Assembly: GCA_963691655.1 (NCBI GenBank)
Contig: OY829326.1
Coordinates: 80,345,235-80,409,234, forward strand
DNA from: Toxonevra muliebris
Lineage: Eukaryota > Arthropoda > Insecta > Diptera > Pallopteridae
Reading direction: 5' to 3'
Length of the DNA: 64,000 nt
Shown: piece after piece, positions 22,951-34,900 of the stretch
How the letters are laid out: every line of letters begins with the position of its first letter
Numbering within the stretch: the first letter of the stretch is position 1
Translations under genes and position numbers: made by a program
The notes under the pieces: model-generated
Told to the model about the DNA's origin: nothing
What the model saw: the letters and a program-made list of their open reading frames with translations, nothing else
Database searches by the model: none

Positions 22951-25900
22951 TTTTGGACTTTGAAGTTAAAATATCATAAAACAAGAAAATAATATATCAC
23001 ACGATATACTGTCACAAAGTTGTGCAGAGTTCCTACAATGAACGAATTGGAAAAAATTGGTAACAAATATGTTCTCTTGACTCAAAGATAACAAAATACT
23101 AAACGAAGATTACATAAAACAAATAAAAATTTGAATACTTTTTTGTAGTTATGTACACACTTTTCTATTTTTTTCTTTTTTTTTCAATCTCGGATTTTTT
23201 GGGATTAATTGCTTTAGAACAATCCGGGATAGAAGCTCCAGCACTATAACATATCCCTCATACTACCATATCAATGTCAAAAAAATCAAAATTTTTCCTC
23301 CCTTTTTGTAAAAATGTAAGTTGACACAACACTTAATAAGAATCTATTTTTAGATCCTTCAAGCAAAATAAGTACAGTACTCATACTAAGTTTGTTAGCC
23401 TCTATGAAGAACATGGCAATAAATCAAAACTATAATCTCACTTATAATATTGAACAACACATAATGCCTTCAAAATACAGAGTTACATTTAACACCTTCA
23501 AAAAGATTCCTTTCTTTCCTTTTTTAACCCTGAATAAGGACATGACCTCAACATACTCACATGCTACTAATTAAGCTAAAGTGAAAGTGATAATAATTTA
23601 TGGGGAACTAAATATGTGAAAAGAAAAACTTTGCCGGAAGTTTTAAAGCAATATTAAGTTAGACTTTGAGCGGACTAAAGTACACAGGTTACACTGTGTA
23701 CGGATATGCACCGTGCACAGAGTTATTTGCAAATATAACAAAAATGTAAAAAAATATTTTGTAAATTATGTGAAAAACATGACTTCATTACAAACTTCAA
23801 ATTATAGGAATTTTTAGAGATATTATAAGAATTACCAATTGCGCACATGCAAATTTTGCCAATAAATTTTACTGCCTAATTCCTAAAAATCAGTAAAATT
23901 AACAATATATGATATCGTGTTAAGCTAAAATCCATAAACGCGACTTAAGAAAAAGCGATGACTTTAAACATTTTGTCATCAGCAACGTGCTTTATTTAAA
24001 TTTGAATACCCAAGGGAGTCTTTAGGGGGTGAAAAAATTACCCACTTAAAAGATGAAGAAGAAGAAAAAGTAGACGAGAAACAAGAAATGATATTACACA
24101 CATCATTTGTGTAAATGATATGTTATAAGGACGCGTGCATACATACATATATCCAAACACACATCCTTACTCTCATGCACACACATGTGTTTATGTACAT
24201 AATCGCTTGATGATAAAATAAGGATAACTGTGTTTATTTTAAATCGAAGGATAACATGTGTACACTCAAACACCCACACTCATACATTCAATGTGACATT
24301 TTAGTTTAAAAAAGTTTGTAAAATACTTGAAGGAAATTTACATAAAAATGTGTACAAAGTTTCATCATCGATGTAACTGCATGAGTGAATTTGTGTAAAA
24401 GTGTAATTTGTCGGAAATTTAAACGAGCGAAATTATTCATTGAGGGGGAAGGAGGATGCAAAAAATAAACATGATAACTACTACCTATAAATGTCTATCG
24501 ACGTCATCGGGTGATGAGATTTTAGTATCTGCCACAAAAGTATTCGAGATTAAAGGATTTTCCTCGGAAATTACTGATGATTTATATTTAATGATATGCA
24601 CTACATAAATCATAAAAATCGATGTCACACGATCGTAGGATAGTTTGGGAAATAATATGCGCTTTGACAAATATTTACTGAAGCAGCTGGTGCAATCATT
24701 GAATTTTTGACGGAAAGTGTTTGAAATATAAATAACTTCGTCCTTTCGGTATAAAACAAAAATTTTCTCAATACGTTTTCAATAGATATTTTGATGTCTT
24801 TTTGCTGGTTATAACTAAAACCCTGCGTTGGTGAAGTTTTGAGCGACGAAATGAAATTTTGATAACAAGCGGATCGTGGAAATCGCTTAACTGCCACGCC
24901 CACCTCACATAAAACTCGCCTTGCCCACTTCTTATACAAATGGGAAATTCAAGGGGCTATAAGATCATGCTGAGTCCTTTCGAAAACAATCTGTAGTTAT
25001 GTAGAAAATATTTTAATATTGCGATTACAATCCATTAATATTTCGAACCTTTCCTTATATAAGGACTTTAAATTTTATAATATGCTTACTTTTCAATTAA
25101 TTTAAATATTTATAAATAATGGAAATTCCGATCTAGGTCGGTAGTATTGTACGCTACCTTTCGAAACTAAAATGTTTTTTTAGCAGTGGAAATGTTTTCG
25201 GCATAATCAAATATTTTTATATTTTGATTACATGTGAGGTAAGCGAATCAATTGATTCCACTCATTTAAATTTGTATGAGGAATATTTAGAAGCTCATAC
25301 TGGCATATATTATCGCTTCCTACTCTGACTTATATAAAAACAACAGAAATTAATACATCTATTTTTCTGGTATAGGGTAAATTTTTTTTTACTGTTTGTT
25401 GATATTTTTTGGTTTTTTCAAAAAACTTTCGATCACATTTTTGCACAGTTTTTCTCTGATATGCTTTTAGCGTTTTGTTAATAAAAATCGGATCCGCAGC
25501 TATACGCAGCTATCCGCTGCCAATTATTTTTTTGTTATTTAGCTAAGAAGTTATATTTTTATATATTTTATATTTTTATATATTAGAATATTTCCCACAC
25601 TTTCGCTATATAGATCTGATCCACTAAACTTAAGGAATTAGCTTGGAATTTTAGTTTCTAAAAGCCAAATTTTTTTGCAAAACAAAAAAAAATTTCTCGT
25701 TTTTTTTTATTTATGAATGGCGTATTTGATGGATCCTAAAAAACAGCAGAAAATAGTGCTTAATGGAAAACAACGACTGAAAAATTAAAAAAGAAATTTA
25801 ATTAAAGAATAACATTTTAAGGCTGCTAAAGCTCCTAAAGCTTCGGATTTCCGATCATTTTTCCCTTAACTTTGTTTTCACATCGATGAAGCAAAAATTT

Positions 25901-27329
25901 GCACAAACCGAAAGATGAAATAGATTTCCGTTGACATTTTTAATACACAATTTAATTCCAACTTTTCTGGCAAAAGTTGTTCTTATTTGTTTTTAATTTC
26001 AACAGCCGGCATAAATTACCTGTCGAAACTTTTTTCCATCTTTAATTTAAGATGATTTTTCTCAAGTTTCGCGGTGAAAACGTTTATATCTCCAACACGA
26101 ATCAATTTTTTCCAACCAACTTATATGAATAGCAAAAAAAAAAAGAGATAGTGATATTTATAGATAGATATTTTTAAAATTTAAAATCGAACGACATATT
26201 TGTCAGGACTCTATTTTGCAGTGTTATTAATAACCTAATGAAAATTTTTTAATAAAATCGCATTCCTCTCGTTTTCAGCACATAATATCCACTTTTGCTC
26301 TTTTCGTAAACTCAATCAATTCTAACGAATCATCTGGTGGTGAAAAAGTTCAAAATACTGTAAAATCCAACATTTTATTATCTTTCAAACAAGTCTAAAT
26401 TTACAAGGATACGATAATTCATTCTATTTTTAATTAATTTTGAATCTTTTCAAACTCAGTTTCAGGACGAAAACTTCATATCAAAAACAGTTACTGACCT
26501 AGAAAAACTGTGATGCAGGATTGCTCTTCTTTTTCTAATTTGATCGCTTAGTATAATTAAAATTCCAAATTTTATCTCTATATATTTCTAACATTTAAGA
26601 AAAAAAAAGAATAGAATTAAGAAATATTTGTTAATTTTATTTCGTCTTTTTTTGTCAATTAATATAAAAAATTAGAAGAAAGTTTCCACATTCCAAGGGA
26701 GGGGTCAGAACCCCCTAAATAAGGCCCTGGTGGAAATATATTCTCCCGCATTTTTCCCATATCAGCAATATAATTTAAAATGTAAAGCCAACTTTATTCT
26801 CTTTCTGTTGGTTTGAGAATCAACTGTTTTTAAATTTTATAACCCCATAGCGGTATGAGAAAAATATTGATGGTTTAGTTTAAGCTGTTTTATTTTGTGT
26901 AGAAACCGATTTCGAATTTTTATTTAGTGTACACACATACACTGCAGCCAACTGGAAATACATCGAAGCACATAAGGGGGTGTAAATAGAAGAGAAAAAA
27001 AGAAAAAAATCGGTTCCAATTCAAAAATTCAATAGTTTTAATATTAATTCTTGTTATTATGCCTATAAAATATTAAAGTTGGGAAAATAAGAAATCTGAA
27101 CTTCCTCAAAAATATTTATATATTTTAAAAGTATTTTAAGTGCTAGAAAATGTTGTTGAATTTTTTTATTTTTTTCATTGAATTATTTCATATTAGCTTT
27201 TCAACAAGCTACACAGGGTCATAGTTACTTATAAGCAAGCGTGGGTATGACCCATGTATTTGATAACCCTAGAATCAATTTTTTTTAAATCTGTAAATCT
27301 GTAATAAAATCTGGAATCTCATATTGTTT
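22951..27329. other. AT-rich intergenic stretch, no gene seen
   Basis: About 23040-23100 matches, inverted, the start of the repeat copy at about 27340-27390 (TTGACTCAAAGATAA). About 24870-24940 contains the GGGCGTGGCAGTTAA motif (minus strand) found in fly dispersed repeats. ORFs here, such as 24625-24939 minus (104 aa), have no recognisable domain. Confidence 0.45.
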
Positions 27330-27545
27330 TATAATACTGTGCGACAAATTTTTCGTTTTGAATTTTATTATCTTTGAGTCAAGAAAACATTTGTAATTAA
27401 AATGAATAGGCTTTAAATGAACAATAACGCCAGCAGAATACTAAAATTCATAGAACTAGTAAATCAGACGATCGTTTCCGAACCCGCTATGGTTCTTCGT
27501 CAGAGATCTTTGTGATAGTTCTCTCATTTCAACAATCTATATAAA
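27330..27545 (-). repeat. Copy of the unnamed dispersed repeat family
   Basis: Inverted relative to 19584-19750. The shared blocks are GGCTTTAAATGAACAATAAC, AGACGATCGTTTCCG and GATAGTTCTCTCATTTCAAC. It starts with CTGTGCGACA, also present at 58215-58226. Confidence 0.55.
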
Positions 27546-27727
27546 TAAAAATGTTGTAAAGTAAATGAGAATTAAAAGGCGAATACTTTCACTGAATAGG
27601 ATTATTGAAAGGAACTAACATTACTGTTCTATATTCTTTTTGCTATTCTTATTTGCAACTTTTATTATATATTGGTACGATTTTCTGACATCTAATATGA
27701 ATGTCCCTGTTTTCCATATAGTCAAGT

Positions 27728-27762
27728 TTTTATTTATTTTATTTATTTATTTAAGAATTATA
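27728..27762 (-). repeat. (TTTA)n tract, likely antisense LINE tail
   Basis: TATTTATTTTATTTATTTAT is the reverse complement of the AATA tail that ends the LINE at 22911-22950. It probably marks the 3' end of a very short antisense copy, but no coding part adjoins it. Confidence 0.4.
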
Positions 27763-27989
27763 ATCTACCCTTCAAACATATCATATAGTACAAAGTATGT
27801 ATTTCAATGAGCAGACTAAAATAATTATGTAAAAAATAAGAAATAACCTACTGCTTAGATAAAATCTTATACTAAATACAATATACAGAAAAAATAAAGA
27901 GAAAGCCAAAATAAACTTAAAATTGCATTTCCAGTTAACATTGTTAGTACGAAATTTAAAAAAAATTAAATTTTTTTTTAGAATTCGGA

Positions 27990-29070
27990 ATGCGATGTTG
28001 ATTTTAGTAAAGAAGGATTGGTTTCACAGGATGTATCATTTGGTCGTCCGCGTTTCCTCGAGCCTCAGTTCGAGGCCTGCGAATCTATCACGTCTCTCTC
28101 AGGAATTTTGAGCACTTCACTGTCCCTTTTTATTCTAACCATGCATTGCACACATTCAAGTCTATCAAGTTGTCAAAGAATCGTTTCGTCCATTTTCTGG
28201 TTTTGATTTAAATCCTATATAAAGACGCCAGAAAATCCATTTAATCTACGCCACCCATATTTTTATTGTAAATTTTGACTACGTTTGGGCGTTGGTTATC
28301 AATATTTCCTTTTTCTTGTTGATGAAATCGATGAACGACATCGACATCTTCGTCTCCATACAACGTAGATGTACATGATACATGTAGATTTGTACAACGC
28401 CGTTATCCAGCCATTTCATGATTAAAATGTGCGTGTTTTTTCGATTCGGTAATAATATGAGCCAGGCCCAATTTTGCGAAGATCCTTTTCGGACTCTAAA
28501 ACAACTTTCCTCATAGTGGCAGTCGCCCATATACCTAGATCCTGTAGATCCTAAAGTTTTTAAAATGGGGTATAGTTTCTGCTAATTTCATTACTATATT
28601 TGAGCAAAGTCCAACTGTTCTTTTTCCTTGATTAACTTCGAAATCGTGAACCATACCGTCACAACTGCAGAGTACAAATAACTTCGATCCCCATTTTATG
28701 GGCTTTTTTGGCATATAAATTTTCAGGCAAGTTTGCCTTTAAATTGTATCATCATTTCATCTACGCAAAAGTTCTCTCTTTTCAATCAATTTAATATTGG
28801 TAACAGATCCTTGAGTTTATGGCAAATAAGATCTTTTCATATAAATTATTGTTGGAATAATCTTTAAAATATTCAAGTGGTGTACGCAAATCTGGTAACC
28901 TTCAGGTTAATTGTTCAAAGTATGCTTTAAGTGGCTCCCACGCCTTCATTAACCAACAAAGTTTTTGTCTTTTATACTTTACAGTTGACATAGAACGTTG
29001 ATTGTGATCTTCCATCTACATCTACAACTTCATCTGAACTTTCTAAATTTTCTTCCCCGAACATTAAATT
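27990..29070 (-). pseudogene. piggyBac-family transposase fossil
   Basis: Minus-strand frames, with several frameshifts and stops, give the piggyBac order. LRTPLEYFKDYSNNNLYEKI is near 28890. NFCVDEMMIQFKGK (the usual DEMM/F-K-G block) is near 28765. PIKWGSKLFVLC with HDFEVNQGKRTVG is near 28680. SNIVMKLAETIP is near 28580, and HILIMKWLDNGVV near 28410. RPNVVKIYNKNMGGVD, followed by a stop and then MDFLASLYRI, is near 28240-28300. KTRKWTKRFFDNLIDLNVCN is near 28190, and a basic RKRGRPND end near 28050. YNKxMGGVD and the DE-MM block are diagnostic for the family. Flanking TTAA ends were not identified. Confidence 0.85.
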
Positions 29071-29828
29071 CATCGAAACTATTAGTTAAAATGCATATTT
29101 TAATAAATAAAATTATTTTGTAGCTAAGTGTAATAAATTTCAAAAGCAAATTGAGCAAAAACTACATATGACACTTGACTGAGCCATTTTTGCAAATTAC
29201 TCAAAATTCAAATCCTGTAATTCAACAATTTTTTAAGCCATGAAACTTATTTTCACAAGAGCAATTAAAGTAGATATTGAACTAACTGTTATTTCAATGT
29301 TTTGAAAATATTGCCACACCAAATATGAATTTGAAGGACTTTAAAAAGTGTTACCATATCGTAAAGTTATACTGAAAGGAACAAATTGCCAAGAATTTCA
29401 TATCAGTATTTTTCCCACTTGAAAGAAGCAATTTTAACAAAATTCGGATTTCTGGGTGATCAAATGGTTGACAGAAGATTTAAATCAACCGAAAACGTGA
29501 TTACTATAAATGTTTTGAGTATAATTTCAAATCTACTATACGATCTCACTTCAGATTTGTTTCTATTTACAGTTCAAAAAATCCAAAAGTTAGAAAAACT
29601 TAAGATGCGAAAGTGAGATTGACCAACTTTCAAAAGTTTTTTGTCTGTAGAAAATTTGTAATTTTTCTGTTGGTTACTACATTCTAGAATTTTCTACACT
29701 CATTTTCTACTTTTCAACACAGAATTTTCAAAAATCTCTTTTTTGAGGATTGAGCTGGGCTGTGCTTATCACCAACCAGAGTGTATAGTGTGTATAGTAA
29801 AGTAAACATTCGAAGCCCACCCCACAAT
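29071..29828. other. Intergenic stretch, no gene seen
   Basis: AT-rich sequence. A 76-residue ORF at 29386-29616 is unrecognised and has no splice context tying it to the downstream gene. Confidence 0.4.
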
Positions 29829-29832
29829 TTAA

Positions 29833-31210
29833 GGGGACCTTCTGGTCTAGCGCCCTTAAATTTGATAGTTTTTTGGATTTTTTTTTAAATGAAATAATGA
29901 GCAATAGTATTTAAACTTTGTAGATATATTTTATTACTTTAAAAATATACAATAATAATAATAAAAAAAATTATAATTTTAAGTAAACTAAAATTGGTGT
30001 TACAGTTGCCCTCTTCGAAAAAACGGATCTTGCTGGTGGGACAGGTTTAGAATTTTTCACTGATCTCAAACAAAAAAAAAAAGAGGTTACAATTGGTTAT
30101 CGCAAGAACTAAAATGAAAAAAAAGAAAAAATTTGACAAAATGGCGCGTTGTTGAAATTTACTTTACGAAAACAGACCCGTTTTTCACTACTTTTTGTAT
30201 GTAAAAAGTAAGAAGTATTCAATGTAGTTAGTTAGTTCCTTCGATAAGCACTGGTTTTCTGAATAATATAGTAAAATTTGAGACGAATCGGTCGAGTAGT
30301 TTTTGTTTTTTGTGTCCCACCGTGCAGAAAAATATAGTTTCGAGATAAATGAGTTTAAACTTCAGGCGGCTCTTTTACCTGCTTCTGCGCTCATCTGCTA
30401 AATAGGCCGTAGAAGTCAAAATACTAGAAATATTAATACCACATATGTAATACTTCTATATTGGCAGTAACCTACCTTCACAATGAATTTGAATTCCGTA
30501 ATCAAAGAGAGACAGCGTATATCGAAATTGTTTATTTGTGTTGGTATATGGGTATATTTGTAAACTATACAAACAAACAATTGTCAAATCGTTCCAGGGG
30601 CGAAATGAAAATAGAAGAATAATGTCCGAAACGAATTGAACTATTTTTATAAACATAAATATCTGGTTTCTTCTATTTGTTAATAGTCCTCATAGGTGAA
30701 GAGCGCTGAACAAATAAAAATATTCCTTTAAATTTTTTTGCTTTGTAAGTCACAAATTGCTGCCCATTTTTGCCGCATTTAATCATTTTTTATCGCAGTT
30801 ATGAACATATTTCCGTATGCAAAATAAATTAATTAACTTTGTTTTTGTTTCACACAAGAAAAAGCTACTTTCGGACATTTTAAATTCAAAACAATTTTAT
30901 TGAATTTAGCAAAACAAATTCAAAACAATTTTCACATAAACTAAACTCTAAAAGGTGGTAAAAAAATTATTTGACATGTTTGACACCGCTCCTGAGTTTT
31001 ATATTTTTGAAAAGTCGTTTCAGGTACATTCGCTTATTGGTTTTCTCACTCTAATGTTGGGGAATGTACCTTGTGTGTACTGCCAATATAGAAGTACTAC
31101 ATATATGATTGATACGAAAATTTTAATTTTACAGTATAATTTTAAAAGTCTATACTTTTGAAATATAAAAAAAAAAATTTGTTTTGAAAAATCTAGACCA
31201 GAAGGTGGCC
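29833..31210. mobile_element. TTAA-flanked inverted-repeat element, unclassified
   Basis: TTAA stands at 29829-29832 and 31211-31214. Just inside are inverted ends GGGGACCTTCTGGTCTAG and, read inward from the right, GGCCACCTTCTGGTCTAG. A second inverted pair lies within, ACTTCTATATTGGCAGTA at about 30452-30469 and its complement at about 31080-31100. The 1378-bp interior encodes nothing recognisable. TTAA duplication suggests piggyBac, although the ends do not start with CCC. Confidence 0.6.
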
Positions 31211-31733
31211 TTAAGTAGATATTTTATACACACAAATACCTAAACATAATTTAAACTGAAGAAATTTATAGCCAAACTATCTCTACTTAAATATACGTAA
31301 AAGCCTTCTTTTTATGCCAACCCCACAAAACAATCGACAGCTTCTTTTGCTATACCAAAATTCACTGTTTGAATTTCGATTGCGAAATTCCAACCGCTCA
31401 ACTGACCATAGCTGATCCAAAAAGGGCAAAGCAATCAGCATATGTCTATGACCTAAGCTTAACGTGTCATATTTTTCCATGATGACCAAACATAAGTACA
31501 AACATAAATACAAAAATACCAATAAAATTTCTATTTTTTTTATGAAACCGAGAAAAACAACTGAATTACATATTTATTTCAACAATGCAAAAGAAATTTT
31601 TAAGTCTTTATGGTCATCCCCAGATGTTGTGGTATCCTAATAAACAAACTTGCAGTTGTTGTATAAAACATGTCAATGAAGAGAGATGGAATTTTCATAT
31701 GCTTACATTATTTTTCTATATTTTTTGTTGCAG

Positions 31734-31973
31734 TTACCTGACGCCAAAGATCTCCATAATATGTCACTAGTCGGCAGCTATGGCACACACCTGCTGCATA
31801 GCTTTCATCCGCATTTGTTGCAGACGCTAAATCACGGCATGCTCGCTGCGAATGGCGGACCAGCGAGCTACTTTGCCAACGAACGTAACCTAGGAAAACC
31901 GTCGGTGCTATCGAATTTTCAATTGCCATCGGCATTTTCACCGCCTAAATATATTGGCATATCATTGGATCAG
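31734..31973 (+). CDS. tey: tey-like exon A (80 codons, phase 0 to 0)
   Basis: The acceptor is TTTTTTGTTGCAG ending at 31733 after a pyrimidine-rich tract. The donor CAG|GTGAGT begins at 31974. It encodes residues 1-80 of the visible protein. LLHSFHPHLL and LNHGML resemble the LLHLHP...LNH part of RNF220, and SAFSPPK resembles its SAFTPAK. Vertebrate RNF220 has roughly 100 residues before this point, so one or more upstream exons probably exist. The internal ATG at 31761 is an alternative start if the upstream exon is 5' UTR only. Confidence 0.85.
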
Positions 31974-34900
31974 GTGAGTGTGTGTTTGTTTTTTAAAAAG
32001 GGATGAAAGTGGAAACACTTACATACGTGTTTATGTATGGATGAGTAAGAAGATGGGCAGCTTTCCCTCTACATCTAAAAATTTTCACATGCAAATTTCA
32101 TATGTGTTTGCTTCTGTTTTGTGTTGTGGGTTTTCCAAATCCAATTACAAAACAATCCCATGGATTTGCAGTATTCTTCTCTCTTTCCTCTTCTGTTATG
32201 CTTTTTCTGCATAAATCCCTTTCAAATCATATATATTTATTCCATTTCTTGACATTTTCATTTCTTAGAATCTTTTCAATGGCAACGAATCATTTCGCAC
32301 AGATTCAGCGAGCCCCACATGCACTTCACATGAATCGATGGAAGGATCAAATGATTACGATGGTGAAAAGGGTGAAAGTCCACGCAGCAATAATTCAGAT
32401 CCCAGGGATTTAAGGCGTAAGTTTGTATTCCCTTTTTCAATTCTCGCATTATTCTTTGTAATTCATCAGATTTTTCTTCGGGGGTTGTTTGTGTTCTATT
32501 TTTGATTGCAACATTTTGAAAATTTGCATATTGCAAATATTTTTAAAAAGATAAAAAACTTCAAATACACGTGCAAGTTCAAAAAAAAAAAAATGTGATA
32601 AAAATCAAGTTTCTTTTTGGTTGAACTTTTTCAACTTTGATTTCTTTTATTTTAAACATTTTCTTGTTTTTTTTCTCTATTTCAACATTTTTGCCTATTT
32701 TAACGCTTGAGTGCTTTGACAGTTACTCGTCATGATATGCCAATATGTGTGTGGGTGTGTATCCTGTCAAAGGACTATTTTTATACTTTTTTTTGCAAAT
32801 ATTTTACAGCATTTTAATTTAATGTTTTTGTGCAAAAATTGTATACCATACGTATGTATGTAAATGTACATATTTATGCACTGGCGAATTCCAGTATCTC
32901 CTAAGGAGGGGGCTTTTAATTTTCCTTATTCCTTTAAAAATTTTTTTTACTCATGACCAGCGATCAAAATGTATGAGCAGAACTTATCTGCAAATCTCAT
33001 CCTTCTCTCTCCCTAAGATCCGCTAGGTATGTATGTATATGCTTGAAAGGACCATTTGACGCGAAAGGAACTTAAATGATGTCCTTTGATATTTCTTATA
33101 GTTGATTAAATGTTATTTGATGAATTAGTGAAAACAAATAAAAATGTTGTAGATAGTCTATAAAAACAAGTTTTAAAAAATCAAATTTAATGATTTAGAT
33201 TAGCCAAATAAGTGCGCAATATAGTACACTGTGGAAAAAATGTTGTTATATCAAATGGAAAGTATATTGAACCAACAGATTTTGCTGTTAAATCCCATCC
33301 GAAAGTGAACTCTGTTATATTAAAAGTCTAAACTATTGCATGAACAGAAATTCTGTTACTTTAAATCTGAAAGTGGATACTGGTAAAATATTGGATGCGC
33401 TGTTGTTATGAAATCAACGATGAAACTGCCAATTAAATTTAAATTTTATTTCGAATCCAAGGGTTAGAACCATAAAAATTATTACAATTCTGTTATTTTA
33501 CTGGCTACAGTAAAATCTGTAGAAACAAATGTGAGGCTGTTGGTATAAAAGAAAAGTTCATTCTTTTATTTATATTTCATTTATTCATGTTAAAAAGTTT
33601 GGTGTTAGTTCGCCGCAGAGTTCACGAAAACGATAAAACTATCCATCGCCTCTTTGATTGTAAACTTTTTCGTCTTTTCGTAATCCTAACATCAGTTACG
33701 GATTCTGAAAAAAATTATGAGATTAGAAGCCAAAGTAAATTCTACTATTTCATGACCACACCTGCAGCAGAGAATATTTATATATATAAATATTGTGCCT
33801 GCAGTATGTTTATTGGCTGACATTTTTTCACAACGTGAAAAGAAAAACTTATAAATACCCAGCGGTTTTTCAGACAAGTGCTTGAAAATTAAGTGCTTAA
33901 AAAGTGCTTGCAAGTGCACCATTTCAACCGGAAATTGCAAAGTAACCATACGAACAGCAAAATAAGGTTTCTATCGAGTAATAAAAACGAGTATCGTTCT
34001 GCGAGACGCTACGAACGATTGACTGAGCGAGAAACGATATATATGGTATATATATATTTTGTTTTAAAACAAACAAAAAAGCAAAAGAAAAGAATAAAGT
34101 AAAATGACGCAGCAATGAAAAATTGTGAATGCATGAATCGATACTCGATATTTTTTCTCTCTCCTTTCTTTCTCAACTAAAGTAAACACTTAGCAGTGAA
34201 TGAATGAGCGGAAGTGCCTATTTAATGCATTCTTTCTTGCACTTGTTCAGCGCTAAAAGTACTGCACTAAACAAGTGCTTGTTTCCTATGACATGCAATG
34301 TTAAAATTTATATGGAATATATGTGCTTGTAGTGCACTTAAGTGCTTGCAATCAAGCACTTGTTTAGCGCTATTCTAGTGCTTCCATTTACCGCTGGGTA
34401 TTAATACTCCAAAGCAAATGAAAATAATTTTGTACACAAATCGTATAGCACGCTATTGATTCGTCGAAAATATTTTTGTAAAAATGAAAAATTTATAAAC
34501 TAAATATTTAACAGATAATTTCAACAAAAGAGATGTTACGAAAATTGTCAATGCAAAATAAAAAACTGTTGAATCAAACAAATTGCGTTCAATACGACAG
34601 ATTTTCTTAACAACAGCAATGAACTGTTAAAATCACAGTTTTCTTTTTCTCGGCCTTTACTTAAGCTTCTTCTTTTGTTTTGATCCAAATCAAATTAAAA
34701 AACTTAAATTCCACTTTGCTAAATTAACCGAAACTTTTAAGTTAGCTTCATTGATTCAGATGGAAAGTCTTGCGTTAAATTGGATTGAAATCATTCAATA
34801 CATAAAAAATATATTTTTAATTTTGAATTTTTTTTACAAATTTCATCCAAATTAGGCAGTTCACATTTCTGATTAATTATTTATATGGGCTTTGAGTAAA

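Noticed and set aside
24625..24939. 104-residue minus-strand ORF as a gene
   Set aside because: It overlaps a GGGCGTGGC-type dispersed repeat motif and shows no domain or splice signals.
31686..31733. In-frame ATG before exon A as the start of the tey-like protein
   Set aside because: The translated stretch is the pyrimidine-rich acceptor region of an intron ending in TTGCAG.
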